From: Chloranthus sessilifolius
Taxonomy: Eukaryota; Streptophyta; Magnoliopsida; Chloranthales; Chloranthaceae
Length of the DNA: 64,000 bases
NCBI GenBank assembly: GCA_021018995.1
Contig: CM037586.1
Location: forward strand, 150,206,060-150,270,059
Direction of reading: 5' to 3'
Shown: piece by piece, positions 46,101-58,000 of the stretch
How the letters are laid out: every line of letters starts with the position of its first letter
Position numbering within the stretch: the stretch's first letter is position 1
Position numbers and translations under genes: made by a program
The notes under the pieces: generated by a model
What the model saw: the letters and a program-made list of their open reading frames with translations, nothing else
Database searches by the model: none
What the model was told of the DNA's origin: nothing

Positions 46101-46925
46101 ACCAACAAAAGTCTCAAGTATATCAGTAGCAGCTTATCAGTAGCAGCTGTATAAGCAGATGTAGAAGATCTCGACTGATAACCCACTGGATATCCATGAA
46201 GACGATAATAGTGATCTCGATCATGTCCTGTAAGACCACATTGAGAATATATGAGAGATGAGCGACCTCCTCGACCACCACGCCCCCCTCGACCATGTCT
46301 GTCTCCTTGGTCACTCCCCCTACCCCTAGTAGTAAAGGGGCGAGTATCAGATGTAAAGGTTGCGCGCTCCGACAGCGTAGAAGTGATCGGAGTACTGATA
46401 GGCATAATATGGCGACACTGCTCCTCAGTAAAGAGTATCCTATAGACAATGTTCAACATAGGAAGAGGTCTAGTGGTGAGAATCAAAGTGCGTGTCTACT
46501 CATATTCAAAACGAAGGCCCCCAAGAAAAGTATAAATTTAGTTACATTCATATCGCGTAGCTAACTTGGCGGTAACCTCTTCACCAAACTCATAACGAGG
46601 CTCATAGTGGTTGAGCTCTTCCTACATACTCTAAAGTGAACTGTAATACTCTCCCATAGTAGAATCTCTCTACTTATATTCTGAAATCATCTGTTTTAAT
46701 TGGTAGATCCGTGTGTCATGATTAGAATGTGCAAACGTGTCTGCCAGCTTACTCTAGAGCTTGACAACAAACTCATAAAACATAAAGGTCCTATAGATTG
46801 ATGAATCCATGGAGTTCAGGAGTCATCCAAGAATATTTATATTGGTTGCATCCCACTTCTCAGCATCACCAACACCAGTGGTAGGCTTAAGGGTAGTCCC
46901 TGTCAACAAACTCATCTTCATACGA
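43170..46925 (-). pseudogene. Copia gag-pol remnant
   Basis: In minus-strand order: gag from about 46919 with stops in frame (DATNINILG, TMGEYYSSL); an Arg/Gly-rich run and a CCHC zinc knuckle degraded to SQCGLTGHDRDHYYRLHGYP (46190-46260); protease with ELGATDHMTG in place of DSGATDHMTG (about 45930), so the catalytic Asp-Ser-Gly is gone; GAG-pre-integrase LWHGNLDMSG (about 45490); integrase VWGPSPITSVDSF and FIDDY (about 45220-45320); RT with YVDNN where YVDDI is expected (about 43840); and RNase H SAYTDVDWAGSVTDRRSTSG, WKSKKQ (43224-43400). Many stops and shifts. It cannot support its own transposition. Confidence 0.88.
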
Positions 46926-47808
46926 CCCTGAATATAAAGGGTGATGCCTCGTTTCCATTACAAATAATTGCTTGAATTTAGTTTGATTGAGGTGATACTA
47001 GTGAGAAGATTTTCACCACTCATATTTTTGTATCCCTCAATCATTTTTCCTTAGAGGAAAAAAAAGAAGCAAGGATATATGGAAAACGGCTGCAAAATAC
47101 TACTAAATCAGTAAAAAAATAGTGTCAAAGACTATCACAAAACAGCCCCAAAAATAATTTTATATCATAAGCAACTCTCACAAGATCCACAGATATTTTT
47201 TCTCAAAACAACAACAATATTTATCCTTAGTTCACGAAATCAGCTCTAAATAAGCATTTTTTCAAACACTTTCTAGGCACTTTCTAAAACAGCCCAACAA
47301 CTCTTTCTAGGCACTAATTTTCAGTCAGACCCCTCTATGTCATTTCAACAAATAGCTAATGTGCAATTTTCAAACAACATAATCCAGCCATAATACTAAC
47401 AAATAAAATCATATATCTAAAATCATATAGTTATCCACTTTCAAATTTAATAATATCCAAGGAAACTAAAAAAAAAATACAAACACTTCAGATCTTCACT
47501 GATTGTTGCAATCTTTGCGCCACAACATTAGGAATAAAGAACTCATGCAAGCCCCAATGTGCAAGGGAGAAATAGGATAGTACGAGAATTTGGGAAAGAG
47601 AAAACAGAGAACTGAATGGTTTTACGTGGCTTCAAAGATCGTTTCAAAACACCCAGAAGACAAGCTTAGATCCCATCGACCAAGAAGAGAAAAATGGTCA
47701 GCAGGAAAAGAAAAAATAAAAATCAATCCCCAATAAGCTTCATCTCAGCCAGGTCAAATTGTTTGACCTGGCTGACGTCAGTGATGATGGTGAGTGGCAA
47801 TGGGTTTG

Positions 47809-47820
47809 GCTTTGATACCA
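47809..47820 (-). other. Primer-binding site of the Copia element
   Basis: Minus strand TGGTATCAAAGC, an 11-of-12 match to the initiator-Met tRNA primer site TGGTATCAGAGC. It directly adjoins the LTR-like end. Confidence 0.8.
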
Positions 47821-47939
47821 AGAAGAAATCCAACGGGCCTAACTCAACCTCACAAAGCCGGCTTGTAAGGTAAGGTTTGCCCAAGATATAAAGAATCCAA
47901 GAAGGGTCTGCCCACAAACGATGTGGGACAATTCCAACA

Positions 47940-48266
47940 CGGTTCGATGTAGGTATTTTACCTATTTTTTTAATGTATTTTTTTTCGAATTTTTCAGTTT
48001 CTTCGAATTTTTTGGTTTACTCAACCTACCCCTCGGTTTTCATTTTCGAGCCACCCAAACCGAGAACCAAACCTATTTCAATTTGGTTCAATTTCATTCA
48101 ATTTTCGATGTGGTTTGGAGCGATTCGAGAGGCTCGGTTTTCGATTCGTCTCTACATACGATAAAGTACCGAAGCAGATTATTTTATCTATTACAGTGGT
48201 TATGGATGAGTTGATCAAAAGGATCATTACTTAGTGTTGGTCACCTATGCTTTGGGTGTTAGAAGG
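47940..48266. other. CGGTTTCG-rich repeat and short intergenic DNA
   Basis: Positions 47940-48150 repeat GGTTTTC, TTCGAATTTTT and CCGAGAACC words like those at 40640-40995. No gene is seen. Confidence 0.5.
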
Positions 48267-48279
48267 AATACAAACTTAA

Positions 48280-48478
48280 CCAACCTCAAGGGGTTAGGCG
48301 AGTTGGCCAAATACTTGTCTCCAAAAACAGAGACCTGAGTTCGAATCCCAGTCCCCCTTAGGCACCCTTGAGATTTATATCTCATGCTGACCCGACATAT
48401 GTTAACTTGGGGTGCACATAACCCTGAGATTATGCGGGTGCTCTAAAAGTCTCGGATATCCTAAGTTATCAAAAAAAT
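48280..48478 (+). mobile_element. tRNA-derived SINE
   Basis: Box A-like TAGGCGAGTTGG and box B GAGTTCGAATCCC at the 5' end, an A-rich tail, and a perfect 13-bp target duplication AATACAAACTTAA (48267-48279 and 48479-48491). Length about 199 bp. It belongs to a different family from the SINE at 16818 but to the same one as 49000-49213. Confidence 0.92.
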
Positions 48479-48491
48479 AATACAAACTTAA

Positions 48492-48999
48492 TTAACCTTT
48501 AGCTTTTTACAGACAAAGTGACTGCTCTCTGGATTTTAACCAGTTCTTCACGCTTGAAAGCCATGTCTTTTACCATTGCACCAAGCAATGATCCTTTTAT
48601 AAATGAATTGATAATAAAAAAACATCGACTGTTTTGAACCAGCATTTCTAGGAGTTTCAGATGGTAGAAATCCGGAGACTGTCAAACTTGAGTTTTTGTT
48701 TTGAAAAGTGTAATTCTGATATATTGATCGGTTCTTTGCTTGTATCATTTCTTTCTATTAATGGATGGATAGCGGATCCATACAACCCCTTTGCTGATCG
48801 ACCGAAGAAAAATATATATTGTGGCGTTCCATGGTTGCCATTATTTGTTTGACTGGTTATGATATATTTGGTAATAGAGATACGGTGAGATTCCATCGTA
48901 TAGTTTATGTTGGCTTGAAGTATAAGGTGAGACATTGTTGATGATATGGTGCAAATTAGCTGCACAAGGCAACAAGTAAACGATAGATTTGAGCTATAG
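48492..48999. other. Intergenic DNA, nothing recognised
   Basis: Short overlapping frames exist on both strands, but none has a motif. No repeat structure was noticed. Confidence 0.45.
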
Positions 49000-49213
49000 G
49001 CTTTTTTTTATTTTTATTTTTTATAATATGGGTATCCGGACCTCTTAGAGCACCCATCTAATTCCAGGGGCACATGCGCACCCCAAATTTAGCACATATC
49101 GGGTCAGCACGGGATATAAATCTCTAGGGTGGCCTCAAGGGAGGGAGGGGATTCGAACTCAGGTCTCCTGCTTTTGGAAGAATGTATCTGGCCAGCTCAC
49201 CTAACCCTTTGAT
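49000..49213 (-). mobile_element. tRNA-derived SINE, inverted copy
   Basis: Minus strand reads GGGTTAGGTGAGCTGGCC (box A region), GAGTTCGAATCCCC (box B), then CTGACCCGATATGTG and a tail of T/A-rich sequence near 49000-49025. It aligns throughout with the SINE at 48280. A target duplication was not found. Confidence 0.85.
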
Positions 49214-50619
49214 TCATATTTGGGTTCGCAATTCGCAATTCACAGCTATTAAGCACACCCGATAGAAGTAGGATGAGTTTTTAAAATATATATTAATTAG
49301 GCGATTGATCAACAGTCCAAATTTTATGGGACCTAATAGTGGTATCAAGGCTTAGGTTATATCGTTACCGTGCAGTGATCGACGTCGTTCATTGCTAATC
49401 GTTATCGATACCACCACCATTGATCGGATAATATATGGCGGTATCCTAATCGTCCAACCTTCATTGGTCAGATCATTGATCACAAGCATCGCATGATCGA
49501 AGGTGACGCTGCCATGCTATCCAATCAACGACCAGAATTAGTCTCACCGTCAGATCTAAAAACAACGGGATTCAACACATAAATTGGTAAACTTAAAACG
49601 AGAACGGTATATTTTTCGAACCTTAATCCCACAAATTTTTTTATAGTAAATATATAATGAAATGTCTAGAATAGTGGGAGTATACCAACATTAGATAATT
49701 GGTTTATCATATGGTGTTTGATTTAATTTTAGTAAACGTCTAAATGGACTTATACAATCGGGTATTGGACATGTTCATGACGGAGAAATCCACTTTGGGT
49801 GTAAAACCTCATGACATGTGAGATTTAATATGGCATGATTAATATGACGGATGTATAGCCTCATAGCCTGCATATTTATATCTCTTTATAATCGTTTGTA
49901 TTTTCTTGATGGATTAATCCAATTATTAAACCAATCGAATGATGAATGGCAAATTAAGACTCGTTTTCTTACTTTGTGAGAAACAAATGAGGTACTTCGA
50001 TAGCCTTCTTCAAATAATTTTTTTAATGGGTGGGATACTATGATTGGTTAAAATGCTTGAAATATTAATTTCTTTAAATGAATTTTTCAATATAAATTAA
50101 TGTGCTTAGTATGATAAGTTGACAAGAGAGGCTTGGGTAATATTTTGGCAACCTTATTGGATCAAGTTAGGTCCAATCCGAATTAAAATGACTCGGTTTC
50201 AAGTTGTGTTTGGGAAAATTTTAGTGGTGCATGACATGTGTCTATTCAAGTTTTGGCCTAATTTCAACAGACTAGTTGAGTCCAATCCACTTTATAAATC
50301 GTAATTATCTGACCAATCAAGTACAATTCACTTTAGTTAAACGAGTTCATCGGCCTATTTGGCCAAGTGGGAGATGTAAGTGTGAATGTCGCCATGCGGG
50401 CCTCGCACATCTCTCGGATTGAATATTTATGATGAAGATGGATAAATCGACGCAATGCATATATCCTCATGCCATGTGTAAATTCGATTTAATTATCATT
50501 TATTTGAAAATTATATTATTTAACTTTTTCCATTAAAGTATATTTCTATATATGTAATTATTTATTTTTCAAATTACAAGAAAATTTTGAGAAATAATTA
50601 TTATTGCTAATTATGGATA

Positions 50620-50875
50620 AATAACCCAATTAGTTGTTGAGATGAGCATACATACCTAATTGAGGTTAAATAACCCAATTATGAAATAATTGAATTAGAA
50701 AATCTACTTAGATTTTACTGGCTAATTATTATGATGTGAGTGATTAATAACTCAATTAGATGTTTGGATGAGCATACATTCTTAATTGAGGCTAAATAAC
50801 CCAATTAGGATAGAATTGAATTAGAAAATCTATTTAAATTTTATTGGCTAATTGTTATTGTATGTGAGATTTATT
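50620..50875 (+). repeat. About 130-bp tandem duplication
   Basis: Two consecutive copies share GATGAGCATACAT, TAATTGAGG, AAATAACCCAATTA and GAATTAGAAAATCTA in order. Part of the interior of the LTR remnant. Confidence 0.85.
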
Positions 50876-51489
50876 AAAGGACCAATCGGCTCTAAACGTT
50901 TGCATGCTTTTATAGCATGTGAGATAACAGATATACTTTGACGATATCTCAATCGTTGGATTTATAAAGTCGGAATTGGACTGTTAGATGCATAACCAAC
51001 AAATTAATTGTGAGGTCACAGATTATCTATAAATTAAGAAAGTCCAGTAATGAGAATTTTTTAGGTCGTCTGGATAAAACACTTCATAAAGACTTGAAGT
51101 TGACATAATCGACGGGTCTGTCTGTATACTTTGTGAATAACATAATTAAAGTATGATCGATCGATTGTAAAATTGATGATACCACATCTTGGATGTAGTT
51201 TAGAAGGCTTAAGTAACTATACGTTGTATACCTTCTATTAACTATTGATCATTTGTTAAAAGATATAAGTGTGAAATTTTATTGGACTTGGGGACACCTA
51301 AGTCTAAGTCTTTTAATTCCAAAGATATTGAAAATTTATCATGATTGATTAAATCTGCTTTTAGCGTGATCAAAGATTATTCTTTATTCTAAATTAATGT
51401 ACAGGTTTGTACAATAGTGGAAGATAATATACAGAAATGATTCAATAATACACAGACTACATATTAATGTAGCTTATACTATCCCATAA

Positions 51490-51715
51490 TAAGAAAAATT
51501 CGCTTTGGCATGCAAAACCTCATGACTGAGATAATTTTTATCGTGATAGGAAAATTCGCTTTTGGCATGCAAAACCTCACGATTGAGATAAGTTTTGTCA
51601 TGACAGGTAAATCCGCTTTGACGTGTAAAATCTTATGACTGTAATATGTTTTGTTGTGATGGGTAAATCTGCTTTTTGTGTGTAAAACCTCATGACCGAT
51701 AAAACATGGTAAATC
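51490..51715 (+). repeat. About 56-bp tandem repeats, four copies
   Basis: Four copies of a unit containing AAATTCGCTTTGGCATGCAA and CCTCATGACTGAGATAA-like words, with increasing divergence. A single further relative lies at about 49783-49840. Located just before the 3' LTR. Confidence 0.85.
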
Positions 51716-51772
51716 CTACAATGATAAAGACATTATGAAATATTGATTCGACCTTAATAGTCAAGTGGGAGA

Positions 51773-52150
51773 TGTTGGTACATGTGATCATGCGACCTCA
51801 TCAATAGATATTAAGAATCTCATTATGCATTAGTTGATTATAATTATGTATTTAATTATGATTAATCACCGACCGTTACGTGATTAAAAAGGGTCATTTC
51901 TCCTTTAACATTGTTGGTATATCTGAGCAAGCTATATATATGGGCTTAACATCTCATTTGTGAGTAGAAAAGCAATGTGTAGTGATAGCACTACAATGGA
52001 TCCAAGGGCACTAAAGCCAAGGATCGGGTAATAGATGCTCATGAGAAATCCATAATGATTCAAGGTGATCAATAGCCTAGCGGTGCTTCTCTCGGCGATC
52101 ATATGACGGTAGACAATTAATCGACGATTCAAATTTTACGGGACCTAACA
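51773..52150 (+). repeat. 3' LTR of the remnant at 49214-52150
   Basis: Starts TGTTGGTACATGTG after the purine tract and ends CGGGACCTAACA. TATATATATGGGC near 51937 may be its promoter region. Confidence 0.7.
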
Positions 52151-52576
52151 AGGTCACCTAAATATGATGTGATAAGTCGAGGAGACCTCGATCACTCTAA
52201 AGGAAAGTACTTCCGAAATGCAATCAAGGGAGGAAGCAAACGTAGAGTGTATAACCCATGACTTCAACCCTGATAAAGTAGGGAGGATACCAACTGAACT
52301 ACCAATCACCTTTTTTTATGACGTTTGGAATCACAAAATGTATTTTTTTCCAATTTGGATCAAGGTGTATCGTTTAAATCAGTTTCAAAAAATAAATAAC
52401 TTGCTAGAATCATCACAACCATGTGATTGAAGGCCCTCTAAGCGTGAGAGAGGATGGATAAATCAGTGTACCATTCATTTTTTTTACACTAAAATGGCTT
52501 TTAATGGCACGAATCACGATAGTGATTTTTTTTTTTTGAGTTGATTTAAACGGTAACCCTTGCTGCATTTTTTTTA
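52151..52576. other. Intergenic DNA, nothing recognised
   Basis: No gene or repeat boundary was found. T-rich tracts lie near 52480 and 52530-52580. Confidence 0.45.
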
Positions 52577-53420
52577 GGGAAATTTTCAAGAGAGACCATT
52601 ATAGTTTCAACTTTTCTAATAGTAGACCTCTAGTTTAACCTTTTCCATAACCAACCAGATTGAAGCCAAACTAGGTTAAAAAGTCATAAATGCCCCAAGG
52701 TCTGTAAAGAGTGATACTACCAAGTTTTTCATCTTGGGTGGTTCTAAGCGCCTTAGCACTATTAATTGTTTTGAATCTCATTATAGAGATTGCTTTTCGT
52801 CCTAATCTTGAGATTATGAGGGGACCATCATATGGTCCATTTTAATAAAAAAATCTGGAGCTCCTATACAGGAGCTCTCTAGGGGAGCGTTGAAGCTCTC
52901 CTAGAGGAGCAATAGAGCTCCCCTACAGAAGCAACATCGCTCCTCTGTAACAACGATATCGCTCCTCTATGGTAGCGATATCGCTCCTCTATGACAGCGA
53001 TATCGCTCTCCTATGGAGGAAACATCGCTCCTTAATAGCAACGATATCACTCTCCCATGGAAACGACATCACTCCTCTGTGATAGTGGTATCGCTCCTCT
53101 TGACATTCAGTAATTCTATATGTTAATTTTTGACCCCATTTTTTAGTAAAACGGATCGTTCGATGATATATATGCCCATGACCTCAAGATATTATGTGGA
53201 AGATCGGGATGAAAAATGATCTCCATTATAGCATTCAAAGCAGTCAATGATGCTAAAACGTTTAGAACCCCGCCCAAGACAAAAAGGTTAGGAGTATTTA
53301 CGGCATTTTAACTTGAATGGTTTGGCTTCATGCAGGTCGGTTATGAAAAAAGTGAAACTAGAGATCCATTGCTTGGGTTAGAAAAAGTGAAACTATGGTG
53401 GTTGATTGCGAAAATTTTCC
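52577..53420. mobile_element. Mutator-type MITE C, with 22-bp array
   Basis: The left end GGGAAATTTTCAAGAGAG and inverted right end GGAAAATTTTCGCAATC continue with ATAGTTTCA, TCTCTAGTTT and CATAACC words into a subterminal GGCTTCATGCAGGTCGG, the position held by GGCTTGGAGCTGGTCGATT in MITE A. The flanks show no clear 9-bp duplication. The right part (53185-53270) matches the right subterminal part of MITE B near 8690 (GGGATGAAAAATGATCT, AAAGCAGTCAATG). A 22-bp array fills the centre. Confidence 0.75.
52873..53092 (+). repeat. 22-bp tandem array in MITE C, about ten units
   Basis: Eight clean units start at 52917, 52939, 52961, 52983, 53005, 53027, 53049 and 53071, a strict 22-bp period; one or two degenerate units precede them. 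The core is CTCCTCTATGGTAGCGATAT. Adjacent unit ends form GCGATATCGC, a palindrome. Confidence 0.93.
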
Positions 53421-53628
53421 TTCTCTAATCAGTAACAACTAGATTTTCCTTAATAAACATGAGAAATACAGCAAATTAAGAAACCAAGCGATGAGCTTGA
53501 ACTGAGGAACAAACGGCAAGTTACATAAATGATAAAAAAAGCAAAAATAAATAAAAATAGGGTAGCTCTGTTCGCACTCACTCGTTCTCTCAAAACGCCT
53601 ACATGTGCAATTCCATAAAAATCGTTGA

Positions 53629-53936
53629 TTGGGTCAGATCAGACAATGGAGATCGTGTTTCACCCTGATCTTTCACACAATGGATCTTGAGTTCATATAT
53701 CATCTATCAGACAGTCAGTTTTTTATTCCACATGTCACATATTCCCAAAAAGTGCACCATGTGTACAATGACACACATCATGCTCAATCGTGATTTTAGG
53801 GCCAGATTTTAGAGATCTGTGACATGTGGAATCAAAAATTGATCGTCTGATAGGTGCAACATGGTCTCAAGATCCATTGTGTGGAAGATCGGAGTGAAAA
53901 ACGATATCCATCGTCTGATCGGACCCAATCAATGGG
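53629..53936. mobile_element. Foldback MITE
   Basis: Arms are inverted copies over about 140 bp each: TTGATTGGGTC, GATCTTTCACACAATGGATC and ATTCCACATGTCACA on the left match the right arm read inverted. The loop is near 53780. It is the best preserved member of the foldback family seen at 18570, 20380 and 36615. No target duplication was established. Confidence 0.8.
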
Positions 53937-54458
53937 TTTAAGGGATGTGGGTGCTTTCAAAGAACAGGTGGCTGCGTTTAGAGCTACCCAAAAAACAATA
54001 CTTAAACGGGCTAAAAGCTATAAAACCCCAAAGGACATCCCCAACTGAACCCTTTGCCGCATATGAAAGCTATACCTATTTTATTGTGCCATGTGTCATT
54101 GTTTTAACCTCATTCCCTGAGTGATCCCTTTTTTATGTTGCTCGGGGACGTGCTGAACCATTAGGCGGCCTAACTGACGCGTTGCGCTCCGAGGCGACTT
54201 CTACTTCCAGCGAGAAGTGAACCTGGGCCGGCACGCTTGTTTGACATTGGAAGATGCGATTACGTGTCAAACAAATACTCAAACATAGATCACACCTTTT
54301 ACCCACCCAAACCGGTCAAACGCTTACTGCTGCTTATTCGACCGCTCTCAGAAATTTGACCCCATTCGATGGCTGTAATATGGGTGACCAGAAAAAAGAA
54401 TCCAGCCAAAATAAATGAACCTAATCTAATAGCGCTCATCATTAATTCTCTGTTGAGA
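53937..54458. other. Intergenic DNA, nothing recognised
   Basis: No gene is seen. Positions 54120-54260 are less AT-rich than their surroundings but carry no motif. Confidence 0.45.
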
Positions 54459-54463
54459 GTAGG

Positions 54464-57400
54464 TGTAACATCCTGAAAATTTTGAATTTACATAGTGTAC
54501 CTCAAGATGCATGTCCGACTTTGAATAGTGTGCCTTGAGGTGCGTGCCAGACTGATCACGTATTTGACTTTGTAAAATTAATTAATTAAGTTACTTTGGG
54601 TTAGGTCTTAAGTGGAAAAGATTGACAAAATAGTGTGTTAGTCATTAGATAGTCTTAATATACACCAAGCTTTGGTGTATTGGCTCAACACTGAATCCGA
54701 TGGATAAATGGTTTGGGTGTATTGGCCCCACACCGAATCAAAAGAGTATTTTATGGTAGATAACACCCTAATTAGGTGTGTTCGTTTCACGCGGAAGCTG
54801 GTTCTTTAGATAAGAACTAATACCCAAGGATTCATGTATATGCTTTGTAAGGGATGCAAGCCCTTTGGCTTATAATAAGAGAAGACAAGGGGTTTCCTTT
54901 GGTTACCCGGTTTGCAAGAGAAAGGGGTTTTGAGTTTTCTTGTGAAAGGAAAAAGAAGAAGGAGAAGAGGTTCCGGATCCGTGTGCGCCGAGCCTTGGGA
55001 TTACGTGATAAAGGCTTGGTGAGATCGTGTGAGAAAGAGAATCCCCAATATTTCAACTTTGAAACCCTAGATCGTTGTGCGAGCTCGTGGATCAAGGAAT
55101 CGATCGAATCGAGGTAAGAAATTTTGGTTATGTGTTATGTATGATCTTTAGGTTTGATTGTGTGAAAATTAATGAAAAAGAAGGATGATAGATATGATTT
55201 TTATGAAAAAATGGGTTTCAAGGTTCAAACCCGAGAATTGCTCAAAAAAAACTGCGAAACTCGATTGATCGATTTTAAAAATCAATTAATCGATTTTTGA
55301 CAAGAGAGAAATTCAAGAGGAACTTCACGAAATCGATTAATCGAATAGAAATTCGATTAATCGATTTTGCCTGGGCTTACTGACATTACTGGAGTATTTT
55401 GGCCATAACGTTTTGTGCCAAACTCCGATTGATGTGATTCTTATTGCTTTAGAAAGAAGACAGCAAGCCCTACACCTTTCGTGAATTGACTAACTTGTTA
55501 ATCAATCATTTTAAAGGTCAAAAGTTAGTAATAATCTGAGTCAAATGCTGATTTTTGAGAAACGAAACCGATTAATCAAATTAAATTCGATTGATCGATT
55601 TTTGAATTTCGATTGATCGATTTGGAATCGATTAATCGAATGGGTATTTCCAGTGGCTAAAAAAAAGGTACAGTTTGGGAAAATTAATTAATCGATTTTA
55701 AAATCGATTGATCGATTTTGGAATTTCGATTAATCGATATAGGGATCGATTAATCGATTTTGATTGTGCTCGCCAGTACTGCTTTGGTATTTTGACCATA
55801 ACTTTCTGTTCTAACCTCCGATTGATTCAATTCTTAAGGTGTTAGAAAAATAACAAAGAGATCTATAACTTTTGTGTTTTGACCAACTTATGAATCTAAA
55901 TTCTTAAAGGTCAAAATTCAGGGGAAAGGTTACATCAATTTCTATGTTTGCGCGAACTTGCCCGTTCCGACTCGATTTTGAGAAAACACTTAAATAGTCT
56001 AAGTGATTAGTGATTAGAATTGATCTTTGATAAATCATCATATATTTGTGATGTAGATTGAGGGTGGGAATCTATCGATAAGGCTTAGCTTGGCTTCGCG
56101 CAACTTCGAGGTTAAGGTGGGGAAAATTTGACACTCAATTTCATTCTTGATTCTGATTTCATAGATGCTTTGATATGATCAAATGAAATAAGATAAGTTT
56201 TACTGCTTTTGAACTAGTATTTGACTTGTTTGATCTTGAAATGGTTTTAGAACTCAGAAATTTAGTGTGGGAAAAGTTTTATATACAATTGCATTTCGGT
56301 TTGATTTTTCATAGGCTTAGAATGATCATTCGGAATGTAATAAATTGACCATATTTGAATTGTACTTACACTCTTTGAAATATAAAATGCATGTTTGTTT
56401 TGAAATCTTTTTGAGATATCGACATATGGAGTGTGTGTTTACCTTAGAACTTTTGAGATTTTGAAATATATGGTGCTTTCTACCCTTTTGAAAAATCAAA
56501 AATGTGTTTTACTTTCGAATCATTTGGAGGATCGAAAATACTTTATTCCGAAGTTTTAGAAAGATCGAATCAAAAACGAAATATTGAACATCACTTAAGT
56601 AAATCCAACTATAAGTCAAGTAAATTGAAGTGGACCGCTATGGGCGGATTATAAGTACACTATAGATCGCTATGGGCGGATTATAAGTATATTGTGACCA
56701 CTACGGGCGGATTATGTGCATTTGTGGACCGCCAGGGCGGATTGTTCGTAGGATCGTGGACCGCTAGGGCGGATTATAAGTAAAAAAATCAAATAAGTAA
56801 GCCATGTAAATGAACTGAACTTCGCAAATCAGATGTATAAGTCATTTAAGCAAATCAAACTTCATAAATCGAGTCTGTAAGACATGTAAATCGAGCATAA
56901 GAACAGTAATTTGACCGGTAGGGCGGGTTATCCGTAATTTAAACCGGTACGGCGGGATATCCGTAATTTGAACCGGTACGGCGGGATATCCGTAATTTGA
57001 ACCGGTACGACAGGATATCCGTAATTTGAACTGGTACGACAATTTATTTGTATCGTGCTTTGAAATTCAAACATTGAATCCGAAACTCTGAACAAGCTAT
57101 GTAAGAATAAGTAAGGCCAGCATGGCAGAATATCCGTGATTTGAACCGGCACGGCGGGATATCCGTAAATCGACTTTGTAAGTGATATAAGAATGTGTAA
57201 GACATGTAAGTGAAGCTATGTAAGAATGTGTAAGACACGTAAGTGAATGTAAGCGAACTCAGTAAATCAAGATAAGACATGTAATCGAATTGAAAACAGT
57301 TCCAGTTTTGATAAGAAAATGTCTTTGAAATGAGTTTGTTTTTTAAATCAGCTTGCCTTTGAATTCAGTTTGCTTTTGAAATTAGTTTGCCTTTGAAATC

Positions 57401-57985
57401 AGCTTCGGTTTTGATAAGAAAATACCTTCGAAATCAATTTCGCTTTTGATAAGAAAATGCTTTTGAAATTCAGTTTCTATTGTGAGTTTGAAAATGTCAA
57501 CAGTTTTTAATATAAAAATGTTTTGATCTTCGTCTTTGAATCTATGTATGACTGATGAGATGTACATTGGTATCGATTTTCTCTACTGAGCTTAGATGTA
57601 GCTCACCCCGACTATACGTCACAAGTATAACTCTATCAGGACACCAGACTTGCAAATTGAGAAATTGAGGAGTGCTGAGATTTTTGGGATCATAGATCGA
57701 GTGCCTTGTGGAGTTTGGTGAGTGTGGCTTGGTACAATGTGTTATTATATACTAGTTATGCACCACTGTTTGGTGATGTTAGTACATCATCGGTGGTCAT
57801 TGTTAGTTATTGTAATATTTAATATTAGAATTTGAGATTTTATTTATGCTATGTTTTGTACCAAGTATTCTGTATCAAGTGTGATCTACGATCTGACGGT
57901 CCAATTTTTCTGTTGGATTTAGTTTTATATATATATATATATATATTGTTGGTTTTTGTGGAAACGGGAAAATCGGGCAGTCACA
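54464..57985 (+). repeat. 5' LTR of the Tekay-type element
   Basis: 3522 bp. Internal arrays, in order: ATCGATTAATCGAT words (55260-55370 and 55565-55765), units with GGACCGCTATGGGCGGATTA (56630-56785), and 29-bp units with CCGGTACGGCGGGATATCCG (56917-57060, with a partial copy at 57125-57170). A (TA)n tract lies near 57928-57947. Small frames inside (54854-55117, for example) recur in the other LTR with disruptions and are not genes. Confidence 0.92.
56917..57060 (+). repeat. 29-bp tandem units in the 5' LTR
   Basis: Four to five units with core CCGGTACGGCGGGATATCCG in 29-bp period. The counterpart in the 3' LTR lies at about 62665-62815. Confidence 0.9.
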
Positions 57986-57987
57986 GT

Positions 57988-58000
57988 TTGTATCAGAGCT
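57988..58000 (+). other. First primer-binding site
   Basis: TTGTATCAGAGCT begins two bases past the LTR, close to the initiator-Met tRNA primer consensus TGGTATCAGAGC. A second, weaker site lies at about 58084. Confidence 0.75.

Larger units (their letters stand above)
42666..47939 (-). mobile_element. Decayed Ty1/Copia retrotransposon with mismatched LTRs
   Basis: On the minus strand, the primer site TGGTATCAAAGCC (ending near 47808) lies directly after an LTR-like end TTTCTTCT, and the 3' polypurine tract (CAAGCTCC complement, GGGGGAG) lies at about 42893-42904. Gag, protease, integrase, RT and RNase H remnants occur in Copia order. The 3' LTR is about 42666-42892 and the 5' LTR-like block 47821-47939; both end AGAAGAAAT in plus orientation, but the rest is unrelated. 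No target duplication was found. Confidence 0.85.
49214..52150 (+). mobile_element. Non-coding LTR retrotransposon remnant
   Basis: A primer site TGGTATCAAGGCT at 49340-49352 follows an LTR-like end GGGACCTAATA. A polypurine stretch AAGTGGGAGA at 51763-51772 precedes the 3' LTR (51773-52150), which begins TGTTGGTACATG and ends GGGACCTAACA. Only the last 45 or so bases of the 5' LTR are recognisable, so the 5' end is truncated, perhaps near the SINE. The interior has no gag or pol similarity, but it has two tandem-repeat blocks and a second purine tract followed by TGTAAGTGTG near 50373. Confidence 0.7.

Noticed and set aside
54854..55117. An 87-residue frame in the 5' LTR with a similar 71-residue frame in the 3' LTR (60633-60848)
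   Set aside because: The similarity follows from the LTR duplication, the lengths differ through indels, and there is no domain. Also rejected: the other LTR frames near 56842-57567 and 62811-63331.
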